Source of the DNA: Dastarcus helophoroides
Taxonomy: Eukaryota; Arthropoda; Insecta; Coleoptera; Bothrideridae
Reading direction: 5' to 3'
Length of the DNA stretch: 64,000 nt
Assembly (NCBI GenBank): GCA_028583605.1
Contig: CM053329.1
Coordinates: forward strand, 8,246,001 to 8,310,000
The notes beneath the pieces are model-generated. The model did not search any database, was not told the DNA's origin, and saw nothing but the letters and a program-made list of their open reading frames with translations. The position numbers and the translations under genes were made by a program. Positions 33,511-46,020 of this stretch are shown one piece after another. Within the stretch, counting starts at the first letter, position 1. The number at the start of each line of letters is the position of its first letter.

Positions 33511-34289
33511 AACTATGTTTCTTTTGCTAATTTATTATCGCAAACGATTAAGCACCAAAAAAGGGACCGACAATTTCTTCGAGGTTATGAGAGAAGAATA
33601 TGATTAATGATTTGCAAGTTTTCATCTGTCAGACATAGGATTAAACCAAGTTTTGTTTCTACCCATTACCAAATGGCGCACCTATCGCAATATCTAGGTG
33701 ATGTCAAAGCCTATTAAAATCACTGGCTGTCCAAAAACTGTTCTAATTGATGATATTGACAATATTTTCCAGCGTTAATACACATCAAAAAAGTAATAAT
33801 TACCTATTTGTATCATCATCTTTATTTTTTCATTTTTACTTGAATTTGATGACATTATGACTGAAATACTCTGTATCTGAATGATGATGAATCGTCTAAC
33901 AGAGACCGACAAAACATTTTGACTAAAACTTATTGCTTATAAATTGTCATTGCCTAAGAAACAGTCCACAGTGCTGATACTGCAATAATGTGAATAGCTG
34001 ACGCGAATCAAAACTACTTAGAGCGTGTGAACGAGAAATTATGGTAATTATTGAGGATAAGCGATCCGGCCAAATATTATTCTGGTCATACTGAATGAAC
34101 TGAAGTTTAACAGGATTTTTGAAAATTTAAATTTTTTTCCCTAAAATTTGACAGTTAAATTAATTTTTTTTTAAATATATCTTTTTTTCTAAAAAAATCT
34201 ATTCTCAACTCGAAATTTTGCGTCTTCTAGCAAGAACACGGAATGGAGTAGATTATATTCCTAAAAAGTACTTTTAATTTTAGAGTACT
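33511..34289. other. AT-rich spacer
   Basis: No gene or repeat recognised. Confidence 0.5.
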
Positions 34290-36131
34290 GTATAATTCAT
34301 GTGAGTATAATTACTGGGAGCTTTTAGTAAAGATTCAAGTCCATAAAGAGGATTTAATAGTCGGGGCCTTATATAAATCCGTAAATGCTGGTCATATGGA
34401 GTTTTTGGGCTATTTGGAAGAAAAATTAGGCGAAGATATCTTACAAAAAGGAGAAGAACCGTATTGATGGGTGACCTAAATATGGACCTTTCCAAACATG
34501 ATGGCAAGGCAAATAAATTGCAAAAGATTAGTGAAGTTGCGGGGTTTACACAAATTGTTGATCACCTAATTACTAATGACTTTAATGCAAAAGAAGTCTC
34601 AAGAAATTTTCCAGCCTTTAGTGACCATGAAATATAGGTACGACCCTTAACCTGAAATTAATATTAAAAAATGATCGATTCACTTATAATAGAGGCTTAA
34701 GCAGTGAAAAAATTTCAGATATTTTGGAAGACCTAACAAGGAAGATCTGAAATTACACATCAACAAATGTAAATATAATATACGCCGACTTCATAAGAAA
34801 TATAAATGATTCTGTGGACAAAATTTCTCCTATAAGAGAACACAGAGTTAAAAGATATTCTTGGATAACAAATGCCGTTTATCAAGTACAGAAATCCAGA
34901 GATATCGCTTATAAAAGATTCTGCTACACAAAAACTGAAAATGATTGGGAGGATCATAAGTTAAATAGAAATGTAATTGTATCAGTCATATGTGCCGAAA
35001 AAACAAAAGTACTACAATAAAAATATTGATGGATGCAGAGGAGATGGAAAGAAGATGTGAAGAACAATAAAAGAGTTGATGAAAGATAAAAAAGGATCAC
35101 CAGATTTCCTAATGATCGATTATGGAACGTACAATGGCCCAGTAGAAGAAAATTTTAATAATTTCTATTCAGATAGTTTAAATGAGATCCCCGAACGCAT
35201 AGAAAACAGAGTATAGAACTATTCAAAATGGTGTAGTAAAAAAAGAAATAACAATGTCCCACTTTAAAACTATAACCTTTCGCAGTTTGGAAAAATTATT
35301 TCTGGTTTAAAAAAGTAACAGCAATAGTGATAACTCTCTCAGCGTTAAGTTAGTTCAGAAGCTTTTTTGTGTAATAGGATATCCACTATTGTACTTGATA
35401 AATACTTCTTTAACAACTGGAAAATTTCCGACTGAATTAAAGACCAGCGTTATAATTCCCGCTCCTAAAGTTTCTAACCCCAAGAGTCCTGGTGAATTTA
35501 GACCGATAAACTTGCTACCAGTCGTCGAGAAAATTATTGAAATTATAGTGTGTGACCAGTTAAAATGCTACTTTGAATAAAATAAATTAATATACGTGGG
35601 ACAATTAGGATTCAGAACAAACCACTTTTGTAAGTCAGCACTTCAGTATGTTTGTGTCACCTGGAGGAAAGACCTAAATGAGAATAAGACTGTGCTCAGT
35701 GTGTTCGTCGATTTAAGGCATACTTTTGAAACAATCAATCGAGACATTTCAATAAAAAAATTGGAATCATATGGAATATAGGAATAGTGCATTAATATGA
35801 ATTAAAGATTACTTGCAGAATAGGTATCATAGAACTAGGGTTGATAATAAATTATCAAATAAGAAAAAAAAACCAAAGTGGGGCGTTCCCACAGGGTTGA
35901 GTTTTGGCAATATTGATATTTTTGATATATGTAAATGATATCTACAAATCTCTGAATAGCTCTTTTATTAATTTATTTGCTGATGACACTCTTATTTCTG
36001 TATATGGAAATAGTTTTCATGAAATAACATCAACCTTAAATGAAGAATTAAATCTGTTTTATGATTAACTATGTCAAAACAAATTAAAATTAAATGCAGA
36101 AAAAATGAAATGTATGGTAATAGGTCAGCGT

Positions 36132-37363
36132 GTCTGGCAGTGATAGGAGCAATAAAATCTACTCCAATAGCAACAATGGAGGCGATTTTGTGCCTGCCAC
36201 CTCTCGATATATTTTTTGAGGGGGCGGCACAGGCTTCTGCTCTCCGTTTGCGAGCAGGAGGAATGTGGAATACGGTAGGTAAAATGGTGGGTCACCGGTG
36301 CATAATAAAAGGGGCGCTCCAAAAGGCACCTATTCTGGGTGCGCCGATGGACCATCTACCGGTAAAATATAACTTCACAAAATTCCACCGTATAAAAATG
36401 GATGAACTACAAGCAAGGACACCAGACGTAAGTATATACACGCATGGATCGAAAACAAATACGGGCACTGGAACAGGAATCTTCTTGGAAGACCTGAACC
36501 TAAATGTAAATATTAAGTTAGGTAAATACTCAACAATCTTTTAAACGGAGATGTTGGGAATTTTATATAGCGCCGAACAAATGACGCAACTGAACATTAC
36601 AGGAAAATATATCCAAATAAAGACGGACAGCCAGGCAGCCCTTAAGGCCCTGAGGAATGTGAAAACAAACTCAGTGCCGGTATGGAACTGCCACCTAGCT
36701 TTAGAACGTCTATCACAAGAGAATGCAATTGATCTAATATGGATCAAAGGACATTCTGACAAAGAGCGAAACGAACGCGCTGGCAAACTGGCGAGAAAGG
36801 GTTCAGAGGGACAATTCGTTGGACCAGAATTAACCCTTCCTCTGGCAAAATTAACCGTAAGATCCCTACTTAACAAAGAAATTTATTGTAAACACAAAGC
36901 CATATGGGCATCAATAACAACATGCCGACAAACTCACGCATTCATTAGAATGCCGTGCAGGGAAAGGGCAAAACTTTGCCTACAACTCTCAAGGAATAAT
37001 CTCAGGAAAGTTGTAGGGTTATGGACAGGTCCCTGTCGATTAAACAAACACCTCCACAGAACGGGAATTATAAACGACCCGAGCTGCAGAGGGTGTTTAG
37101 AAGAAGATGAGAGTGTTGAGCACGTGATGTGTCACTGCCCGGCACTAGCATCAATCAGAGGATCCACGCTGGGGGACTTCTGGCCTAGTGTGGCCAGTTT
37201 GAGAGAGGTGCATCCAAGGGACGTTCTTCAGTTTCTCAGCAAGGTTGGGTGGCTGGATGAATGACCAAGGACACCTCAATTACGGGGATAGCACAATGGG
37301 CTCGGAAAGGGTGGCCTAAGTGCTGGCCTAAACTTAAGGCAACCCACAACGAATCCAGAATCC
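36132..37363 (+). mobile_element. R1/I-type LINE fragment with RNase H, nested in the LINE above
   Basis: 5'-truncated insert flanked by AGGTCAGCGT (36122-36131) and AGGTCAACGT (37364-37373), a 10-bp target duplication with one mismatch. It encodes the end of the RT connection region, an RNase H and a C-terminal Cys/His domain, and ends in the family terminus CGAATCCAGAATCC without a poly-A tail. It is the best preserved of the three related fragments. Confidence 0.85.
36330..37264 (+). pseudogene. LINE RNase H domain and C-terminal zinc-knuckle-like region, two catalytic Asp lost
   Basis: RNase H starts DVSIYTHGSKTNTGTG, where the family has YTDGSK, so the first Asp is His. A TAA at 36541 replaces a codon in IF-x-TEMLGILYSAEQM, which holds the catalytic Glu. 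IKTDSQAALKALRN keeps the third residue. GHSDKERNERAGKLARKGSE has Gly where the fourth Asp (RADKLA) stands in the 12.2 kb copy. The C-terminal part from 36880 reads FIRMPCRERAKLCLQLSRN and CRGCLEEDESVEHVMCHCPA and runs open to a TGA at 37262. Catalysis is not expected. Confidence 0.8.
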
Positions 37364-38127
37364 AGGTCAACGTCAAACTGTAGAAAATATGCAGAATATG
37401 GATTCACCATCAATATGAGTGGCATTGCTTTAAATTTTGTCCAAGAAATTAAATATTTAGGAATTTTTTTAGATCCTCAATTAAAAATTTTTAATCAAGT
37501 AGAAATTTTGTGCAAAAAAGTAAGTAAAAAAATCGGGTATTTTTCTCGCGTGTCACAATTTTTATCACAATGGTCTAAGATACTTGTGTACAATACCATA
37601 TTATTGCCTCATTTTAATTACTGTTGCTATTATTATCGTGTACCAAAGAAAGCATAGATCAACTCCAGCGTCAGTAGAATAAAGCGATGCGAATAATACT
37701 GAAATGTAGTAAGAAATCACATTAAATTGGCTATCCATTCAAGAGAACATAAGAAAGGCGAATCTAGTTTTAATCTATAAATTAAGTAAAAGTGAAATGG
37801 CACCTTATTTAAATATTTTTCTGAAAAAAAAGAGCAGACCTTCAACAGTATAATATTTGTTCAAAAAATAATTACAACATTGAATTTTGAAAGAAAACAA
37901 TCTTACAAAAAACTTTATTTCGTGAAGGGCTGCATCTGTTTAATTCTCTACCTGAGAATATAAAAAAACCCAATCAACTTGCGAGTATTTAATAAAAAAG
38001 TATTTAAATATTTACATGGTTGTAGTAGCAGTGACTGATGTGATTAGTGTTAATTAACTTTTATATTATGTATAATATGTGAAGTTATTGTACTAGCAAA
38101 TTGCTAAATAAATCATATTATTATCCA

Positions 38128-39035
38128 TACATTTTGAGGAAAGCTTGAAATTTCTACTAATTTTGTAAAATTCCTATCTTTTTGGCAATTTAGTATTTTT
38201 TCCTCACAATTTCGAGTTTAAAGTTAGAATCTCGAAATGTGTTAAATAAATGTTTTTAATTTTAACATATACCTTTATAAAAAACAGTAAAAATTGTTAC
38301 TTTAACATGGATAATCTAATGTGCAAGATTACTAGCCTGGAACATTAATTAGATTTGGAGTTGGTATCTGAAGCCCGATTTCGATATTATTTAACTTCTT
38401 TGGTTTTGTGTACTTAGGCTCAAATTGGTCATGGATGATGCTGATAATGGATGCTGATGATAGTATATTTGGGTAATGTAACTTTAAGAAAAACACCAAT
38501 ATTTCCAAAAAAGCTTAAAATTACTTTTTACAAATTCCAAAATTTTGAATTTTGGTTCGAAACTTTGCATTCAAAAGTTAAAATTTCAAAAAAAAATTTG
38601 GGTATTCGAGCTTTTTTATAAATTTTCTTTAAATTTCTCTCTGATTTACTAACGGTATTACTCAAATACCTGGTAATTTAATAGAACCGTGCCGGTGCCG
38701 AAGCCGAGATATTCAATGTCAAACTTACCATTTTAAAGATGTAAGATCTAAGCCATAGAGCTCTACGCGCGGAAGAAGGTTTTCGAAAAAAATTTTATTT
38801 ATTGTGGTCAAACTTTTTTGTAGATTTTGTTAGGAAAAAAAAATTATGTAGGGTGATATTGTGAAGTGAATAAAATAGCGAAATACGAGGATTTTGTAGC
38901 AGCACCGTTTTTGTGTAAGTGCAATTTAAAATTCTACATCTAATGAAATTTCGATGCTTCGGTTCGTACGTTAGGGAAACATTTTGAGCAATGGCAATAT
39001 TGCAACTGCTTCACCACCTCCTATTCCCTATATAT
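38128..39035. other. AT-rich stretch with short T-rich tract
   Basis: No gene seen; 38510-38640 resembles the TTTCGA-type tracts. Confidence 0.5.
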
Positions 39036-39390
39036 CAGCGGTTCTCTAAGTAAGGTCCGTCTACCCTAGCAGATTGCGACGTGTTTTCGTTAGAACCGCG
39101 AAAAACGGCCCAAACAGGGTGTAAAACATGTTTTCGTGAAAATAATTTTGGATTGAAATCGAACAGTGCTGACCTAATGTTGCAACAATGGCTCTGGATT
39201 TTATTCGCAATCATCTATGAATGCTAGTCAGCTTTTTTGCACTACTTACCATCAAAACAAAATCTGAAAAACAAACATGATAGAACTAGTGCACTACACT
39301 CTTCTTTTTTTATTAAAGAAGCCCGCGAGATATCGAACAGTTTTGAAAGGAACTCCACATGGGAAATGTTAAAAAGTTTGGGAACTGCTG
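39036..39390. mobile_element. Possible small hAT-like MITE
   Basis: Ends CAGCGGTTCTCTAAG and the complement CAGCAGTTCCCAAACTTT match the CAGnGGTTCTCAA form of many hAT elements. Flanking 8-mers (CCCTATAT, TTATTGAT) do not match, so insertion cannot be confirmed. No coding sequence. Confidence 0.45.
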
Positions 39391-40201
39391 TTATTGATGT
39401 CTGACTAAAGCTTCATCGCGCAAATTTCATAGAATAAGCTGAGCAATGTTGTCGGCTCAAAAAATCTACTTCCTAGCGGCTTGGGGATTTGTACTATTCT
39501 ATTCACACGGAGCCTACGCTAAAAATCGAGTAGTAGTTGCAGTCTGATGTATTCCTTCCGTTTACACAGCGGATATCTAATGTTTAAAAAATTTTTGCTT
39601 TAATTACTACCCGCAAGCTGCCTTCAAATTTTTTTTGTAAATTTCTAGTTTTTTTCTTGGCATGTATATTTTTTGGTAAAATATCTCATTGCAACTTGCA
39701 ATTTTTTCGTTGTTTCAAATCTCGACCTTTAGCTCAAAATACGGTTAATAGTAGACAGAAGATTTTTTTTTTAATTTCCCATCTTATCTCAAAATTTTAT
39801 AGCATTTATGTAATGTTAAGTTTTCATTTGATTTCTTGAAACGTTGTGTTGTCTAATAATAATTTTTCTTCAAATGCAGAAGCTATTCTTAAAATTTCAT
39901 TTTTATTGCTTTCGTAAAGGTCTACTTGAAATTGGGAATGTCAGGACCGTTTTGATTTAATAAGTTTACAGTTTTTTTAGAAGTTTTTAATCTTCTTCTT
40001 AAAACTGTTAACTTAAACTTGACATTTCTTATTTTTAGTTTAAAGTTTAGATCTTCGAATAGAAATTTTGATTTTAAAGCGATTATGTCTTTCTTTTAAA
40101 CTTTAATTTAATTTTATCTCTTAAATCCCTCCCATTCTTCAAAAACTTCGATTGAAAATTGCCATTTGTAAATTCAAGAAAAAATTTAAAGACAAAAGTT
40201 G
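39391..40201. repeat. T-rich degenerate tract
   Basis: From about 39590 to 40200 blocks such as TTTAATCTTCTTCTTAAAAC and AAATTTTGATTTTAAAGCGA recur in T-rich context. No genes. Confidence 0.5.
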
Positions 40202-43184
40202 AAAGGGTCCAGCCGTACTTCCATAGTGAAATTGCCCCCACCGGGAACCTAACCTTATTACGTATAGGATCACATTAGTAATTATTATATATGACTTTTC
40301 CCTCTCCATCTTAGGTTACTAAGGAGATAATTAAAAAAACCTTCCTCAGGCACGTTTTTTTCTAAACCACATATTTAAAAAACTATTAAAGATATCAAAG
40401 CAAAATAAGCTAACGGTGATGGTACACTATAGTGTCTATTTTATAAATATTTTTGAGCTAGCTCCCTTACAAATATTAATAAAATACAAATAAAAATTTT
40501 CAGTATTACTTTTTTGTAGGGTCTTTTTAAGTGACCACTCTAGAAAAAATATAAAAAATGTATCCATATGTCTTCTAACAGCGTACCAAGTTTCGTTAAA
40601 AAAGTTAAATATGTCTGCCCATAACCCCTGCGCCTGCTGCCTTGCTTATTTGAAATAAATATAATTGTTATCCTACTTTAAAAACGTTTCCATATTAAAT
40701 AAAATACTTTTTTAGATTGCTTGAGGAATAAAAGTTCATATTAATTTAAGTAATAATATCTTTTACTTTCAAGTTACAGGCTGTTTCATTATAGAGGTAA
40801 ATAAAATTAGTTTTATTTATATTTCGGAAACCCTTTGACTTAGCTTCATGGAATTTTGTACACAGTATCAGTACTTCAAGGGATAGCTTTTTCATTTATT
40901 TAGTTTTTTAACCCAGGGGCTTGCGTTAGAGTATTAACATTAAAGTTTTAAATGAGAAAAGGAGTACGCCACTGTTTTTTAAGGTTTTGAAAAAATGAAA
41001 GTTTAAAAGTGGTCACCAAATACCAAAAAATGTATAACTGAACGCAGGAGATGATTTTTGCAAACTTATAAAAATTCATACAGGGGGTGACTTAACAAAA
41101 GCATAAAACAATCCAATAAAGTTTGTGATTTTGTTTTGCGACAAAATGAGAAAATAGTTAGATTATTTTTGGCAGGGAGCCATATTTTGCAGTACATTTT
41201 ATAGTTTTAAATGAAACTTCCTTGCTAGGATTCGAGTTGCACATCAAACTTGGTTTTTTGTCTTTGCAACCATAAGTTACTTTTTGAATTTTATTAATTT
41301 CATTTGAAGATATAGCCTATAGCATGCAAACTTCCATTATCATTTTCTTTAAAACAAAGCAATTATTTAGACATATGGAAAACAATTCTCCTACGTAGTT
41401 TATTAAAAAAGAAATTATTTCACTTGCAAGTATTGTATTTAAATAGACAATCTGTTGAATTTTAGAAGAAAGAAGAAATAATATATGTTTCTCTATAAGA
41501 GCTTGGTATGTTTAATCGACCAATAAATTAATATTGATGACGATAGGTGGCAAAATTCTTCTGAAATTAGTAACATAATTCCGATAAAAAGGATATAGGA
41601 GCTGCCACTAATAAAAGACGGAACTAAATGTAATATGATCTTCCTTTTACAGTAACATGTCATCAAACAACTACCTGTCTCTACATCGTCATTTTGAATG
41701 AGATATTCAGTAATTCATTTTTTATTAGCCACAGATCGCGTCTCTCTGAATTTTGCTACTAATTTCAGAACAATTCTTATTGGAGTGTTATTTGTCCAAA
41801 AGATGAGATATTTAAAAGTTATTTTTATGAAGCAATTTTATCACAGGTACCCTTCCCGCAATCAAATAAACCGTTTTAATTGGAGATAACATGTCAGAGT
41901 AAATTCACTTTCTTATCACAATCGTAGAGATACTACATGTTCTATTATCAGAATCTTTTTTTATTCCTATATAGAACAAAATAAATAAATAAATAAACCT
42001 TAATAAAGGGTAAACATTTAACTGAATCTGAGTGACAAGTGATTATCTTAAAAAATTAATCAAATTAAAAATAGTTAAACGTAATGCAACATGGGCCTCT
42101 TTCCATTAAAATTGTTGAAAGAGATGCAAGCCCTGTCTAGGAAGTTGTCGTTAAAACGACTAAAGTTGTCTTGATTCAAACAAATTTAACCTATTTTTAC
42201 AATTTTTTCAACAATAAAAAAATCCTAGCATTTATTGGCTCTGTTTAATTTTTGTTGCTTCACCTCGTATATAAATTGTTATAAATTTGCAGAGGTATTT
42301 TCCGGCTTTCAGTTGTACATTTTTTTGTACTACATAACAATTTTTAAACTTTCATCTTTTTAAGACTTTGACATACAGTGACATGGCATTTTTCTCATAT
42401 GAAAATGTAATATTAATATTCTAACGTACGCCCCTGGCATTTGGAAAAAAAAGTGAATAAATGTAAAAGTTCCCTTTAATATACTGATACTATGTATCAA
42501 ATTTTATGACGCTAAGTCGATGGGTTTCAGAAATATAATTAAAAATAATTTTATTTTCCTCTATAGCCGGTAAGTTGGAAATAAAAAAGATTAGAACTTG
42601 GATTCATATAAACTTTTATTCCTTAAGTAATCCACAAAGTTATATTATTCAATATGGAAAGGCATTTAAGGTAGGAGAATAATAATAGTTACATTTACTT
42701 CATATCAGCAGATTTAGAGATTATATGCAGACATATTAAATTAATTTTTTTTGACATGTTGTACCAACTAAATTTAAATGAAACTTGGTGTGCTGTTAGG
42801 TGACATACGAATATATTTTATGTATTTTTTGTAAAGAGGTCACTTCAAAATACAATAGAAATTAATAATGAAAATTTTTATTCGCATTTTATTGATATTT
42901 CTAGGGGGGTTAACCCCCCTGAAAAAAAATATAAAATGGATCTTGCGTGTACTATCACAATCAGTTTGTTTTTCTTCGCTAACTTTAATAGTTTAGTAGA
43001 TAGATCGCTTAGATAAAAAGGTGCCGGAGGAAAGTTTTTTTTAATTATCTCAATGGTAACCGAAGATGCAGGGGGGAAATTCACCTATGTTAATTTCTAA
43101 TGACATTCTGTACGTAACGACATAGATCACGATATAGGTTCCCGGTGGGGGAAACTTCGCGATGGAAGTACGGCTAGGCCCTTT
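40202..43184. mobile_element. Large foldback element with arms of about 0.95 kb
   Basis: Left end AAAGGGTCCAGCCGTACTTC and right end (minus sense) AAAGGGCCTAGCCGTACTTC are followed inward by CCCCCACCGGGAACCT in both. Inverted similarity continues through TAACAGCGTACCAAGTTTCG versus TAACAGCACACCAAGTTTCA, CACAGTATCAGTA versus CATAGTATCAGTA, and GATGAAAGTTTAAAA-like text at 41000 and 42350, ending near 41140 and 42215. The central 1.07 kb has no recognisable gene (a 63-codon open stretch at 41698 lacks family features). No transposase or clear target duplication. Confidence 0.75.
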
Positions 43185-44145
43185 AGAAATTAAAGTTGAA
43201 ATTTTAGATTATAAGCCTAAAATTCCGAGAAAAGATTGAATTGTATATTTTGGATCAACCTGTAAGGTTTGACATAAAAGTGAAAATGTTCAATTTGAAG
43301 TCAAATTTTTGAAATTGTGCTTAAAATTTTGGGTTTATAGTCAAAATTTGATAAAAAAACAAAATTTTAAGTTGAAACTCCAGAACGAATTTCGGGGTTG
43401 TGCACTTTTCACAAACGATTTCTACAATTTTCAAAGTAACTGTATAATTTAATTCGATTTTCCTTTATCAAATTTAAGTATAAAATTTCACATATAATGT
43501 GGATTGCTGTAATTACACCTTATATCGATATCCGTTCTAATGATTTTGTTCCCAAAAGACCATTTCAGTGATGTTTTGTCCATTACAAAGTCGACATTTT
43601 CACATCGTTTGACAGCTAAGTTTCCAGATTTCAATGTATTTTTGTTTTGTGTCGATTAAAGATATCCTTCATTTTGAACCTTAATTGTTGAAATTCACAG
43701 TATTCAATGTAACTTATTATAAGTTATCATGTACAGAGTTAATCACATAAAAATACGATTCTCGCGAGGCTCGAAAGGCAACCAAATATACAAAAATCAT
43801 GAGTACGAGGGATGATGAATTGTGTGCATTGGACAGCCCTGACATTACGCATAATAGCATCACATGTAAACAAATAACGTCCGCAATTTCAGCCCTCACG
43901 CCTATGTTTCATAAATAAAGGAAAACAATTTAAATATCTTTTAGCATAATCTTTATCTGGTTTTATTAAGGTCCAGGCTAAAATTTACCTAACCTTATCT
44001 GTTATTTAAAAAGGGCTTATTTTTATTAAATGAGGACACATAAATCAAGAAATAGAGCATGGGTAGTCTAATTAAATCCTATCCAGAATAACTTTACAGG
44101 ATATATTTCTTCCGGGATTGGACCGTGTCAAAGAACTACTAAAAG
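43185..44145. other. AT-rich stretch, A-rich degenerate tract at its start
   Basis: 43190-43480 reads as the complement of the T-rich tracts (AAATTTTGGGTTTATAGTCA, AAGTTGAAACTCC). The rest is unassigned. Confidence 0.45.
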
Positions 44146-44190
44146 TGTTCGACGTTTCGCTCACCATCGTAGGGGGCTTCTTCAGGAACA
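44146..44190 (-). ncRNA. Hammerhead-ribozyme-like motif with GUC triplet
   Basis: Minus sense, in order: TGTTC, CTGAAGA, one extra A, an imperfect stem II from GCCCCC to GGTGAGC with loop TACGAT, GAAA, CGTC, GAACA. Stem I is a perfect 5 bp (TGTTC/GAACA) closing exactly on the core. A15.1-C15.2 pair with G-U before the C, so the cleavage triplet is the canonical GUC and stem III is the 4-base palindrome ACGT. Position 7 is A (variable in the family). Differences from the textbook motif are the extra A before stem II and weak stem II. Known elements with such minimal stem III motifs are Penelope-like retroelements. Confidence 0.6.
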
Positions 44191-44272
44191 AAGAAAGAAA
44201 AAAATAGATGAAAAGAGGAATATGAGGGAATATGCAAAAAAGAAAAATAAAAAGGCTAATTTCAAAACATCA

Positions 44273-44500
44273 GAGCACGGTAACTCAGTATGTCCACCAT
44301 ATCAGAGGCGAAACTCTTCTGAATTGAAAATTGGTACAAAGGATAAGAAAGTTTAGACAGAAGAGCACGGTAACTCAGTATGTTCACCATACCAGAGGCG
44401 AAACTCTTCTGAATTGAAACTTGGTATAAAGGATAAGAAAGTTTAGACAGAAGAGCACGGTAACTCAGTATGTCCACCATACCAGAGGCGAAACTCTTCT
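44273..44500. repeat. 90-bp tandem repeat, about 2.5 units
   Basis: GAGCACGGTAACTCAGTATG starts at 44273, 44363 and 44453, an exact 90-base period. Units differ by a few bases (CCACCATATC, TCACCATACC, CCACCATACC). On the minus strand the array precedes the hammerhead-like motif at 44146-44190. A degenerate version of the same arrangement is at 23796-24170. Confidence 0.9.
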
Positions 44501-45778
44501 CAGAAGAAGAATGTTTTTAGCATTTTCTTCATTAAATAATTAATTTAGGCTCCATATCTACATATTCCATTTATTTGGAAATTATTTAATCCCTGGATAA
44601 AGCATTTCTAAGACTATTTAAGTAATTTGCTCTGCAAAATAGCATATAGAAGAATTAATAATATACAAACGTAAATACGATGAAAATTGAGTTTGTACAG
44701 TCAAAAAGAATGTTTGTTAAATCGCCCAAATAAGGTTGAAGAAATAAAACAGAGGTTTAAGAAAACAATATATTACCAGATGAAAAAACTTTGTATTATA
44801 TTTAATATGTTGTCTGTAATCTGAGGAAGTGTAATCTAAAATTTGGGGACAAAATGCTACATTTAAAGTAATAATTTGTAGTTAATTTGGAAATTAAGAC
44901 ATAAAAGAACAGCACACACATTAAATAAAATTAGAACCCCTACTTAACTTGTGAATACTAAAAACTTAAAATTCTTTCTGATATTAAATAATATTCGTAC
45001 TCTCCTAACGACACCTCTTGTAATAACTCAGCAATGTGCAATATTTCAATGAAGAAAATACGATATATTATGTGCTTAAATCTTCATTCTTCTAAAAACA
45101 TTTATATATAACCTTCTATTTTATGACAATAAAAATAAAAATTAACCCTTCATGACCATACAAAAGTATTAATAAACACCAACACGTTCAGTTTTTGTAA
45201 GGGGGATTTTTGAAAAACACTTCTCTATCAAGGTGTAATAGTCAGAAACTTCTCGTTGTTCGAGGTCGTTCTGATTATCAAAAGCACCGGCAGAATTCTT
45301 GCGACAATTAACATAAATCTATGTGCATGCTAATTTAAACAATCAGTTACTTAAACCAATTAAGTGTAAAAAAGAACAGAAAATTAATAACACCGTTGAC
45401 TGAATATTCAACACAAATGAAATAGACACATATGTAAACCAACGCCAATACGACATAAAGGACATATAAGCGACAAATTCAACGTTATATGAACATGATT
45501 GATTACTATTGAGCATGTGGATTGCTTGGACTGCAACGACATAACATAGTCTTTCCACCTCGTGTATTTTCAGAGTTTATCCTTATTTCACAATTTGGGA
45601 CCCAAGTCGATACTCTTCTAACACATTGAATGCTCCGTCCATTTATTTATATAGTCAAAGATGTTGCCATGAGGGCATCAGGAGTGTGCGCATACTCTTA
45701 GACATGTTAGGTGGGAATATCACTTCACTTCTGCGCTTCAGCAAATTCCGTTCTTGCCGTTCATCAGTTGTAAATACA
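44501..45778. other. AT-rich spacer
   Basis: No gene supported. A hydrophobic minus open stretch at 45343-45558 has no family signature. Confidence 0.45.
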
Positions 45779-45931
45779 ATGAGTGAGCAAGAGGTTCATC
45801 CGCACATTGCACAGCGCATTATTATTAAATTTCTTGCTGTTGAAGGTGTAAAGCTCGTCGATTTTCTTCGTAGACTAGAAGTAAAGTGTGGGGATACTTG
45901 GTTACTTGTTACCCTCGTAAGTACAGTTTAA
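45779..45931 (+). pseudogene. mariner-type transposase N-terminal helix-turn-helix fragment
   Basis: MSEQEVHPHIAQRIIIKFLA then VEGVKLVDFLRRLEVKCGDT matches the first helix-turn-helix of mariner transposases (family form RxVIKFLxxEGxxPxEIxRRLxxxFGD). The rest is missing; the frame ends at 45931 just before a tRNA-like sequence. Confidence 0.55.
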
Positions 45932-45948
45932 AAGATTAAAGATAACTT

Positions 45949-46020
45949 GTGGTGGTAGCTCAGCGGTAGAACATCAGTTTGCCAAGTCGGAGGTCCAGAG
46001 TTTGATCCCCACTAGAGACA
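45949..46020 (+). tRNA. tRNA-Gly(GCC)-like relic or SINE head
   Basis: A-box-like TAGCTCAGCGGTAGAA in the D-arm position, anticodon-loop TTGCCAA and B-box-like GAGTTTGATCCCC stand at tRNA spacing. The acceptor stem does not close (GTGGTGG against TAGAGAC) and the T stem is poor, so it is not a working tRNA. A run of T (46027-46036) follows as a possible pol III stop. Most likely a tRNA-derived SINE or pseudogene. Confidence 0.45.

Larger units (their letters stand above)
34290..38127 (+). mobile_element. CR1/jockey-like LINE, endonuclease to 3' end, split by another LINE
   Basis: Endonuclease pieces LMGDLNMDLSKHDGK (GD-N motif) and FPAFSDHEI (SDH motif) at 34460-34640. RT pieces then follow: VIIPAPKVSNPKSPGEFRPI from 35450, LSVFVDLRHTFETIN at 35697 (first catalytic Asp kept) and INLFADDTLIS near 35970 (FADD kept). 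The frame breaks at 36131 after LNAEKMKCMVIG and resumes at 37364 with QRQTVENMQN, then LNFVQEIKYLGIFLDPQLKI. The 3' end at about 38127 has AAATAAATCATATTATTAT. Many stops; dead. Confidence 0.8.

Noticed and set aside
44273..44500. CRISPR array
   Set aside because: Units are contiguous 90-bp tandem repeats without distinct spacers, in a eukaryotic context.
45343..45558. Hydrophobic minus-strand stretch as another receptor exon
   Set aside because: Lacks the FTACG, TY-QF or N-x-x-FG signatures and convincing splice sites; hydrophobicity is expected from T-rich codons.
45949..46020. Functional tRNA-Gly
   Set aside because: Acceptor and T stems do not pair; only the box motifs and anticodon loop are tRNA-like.
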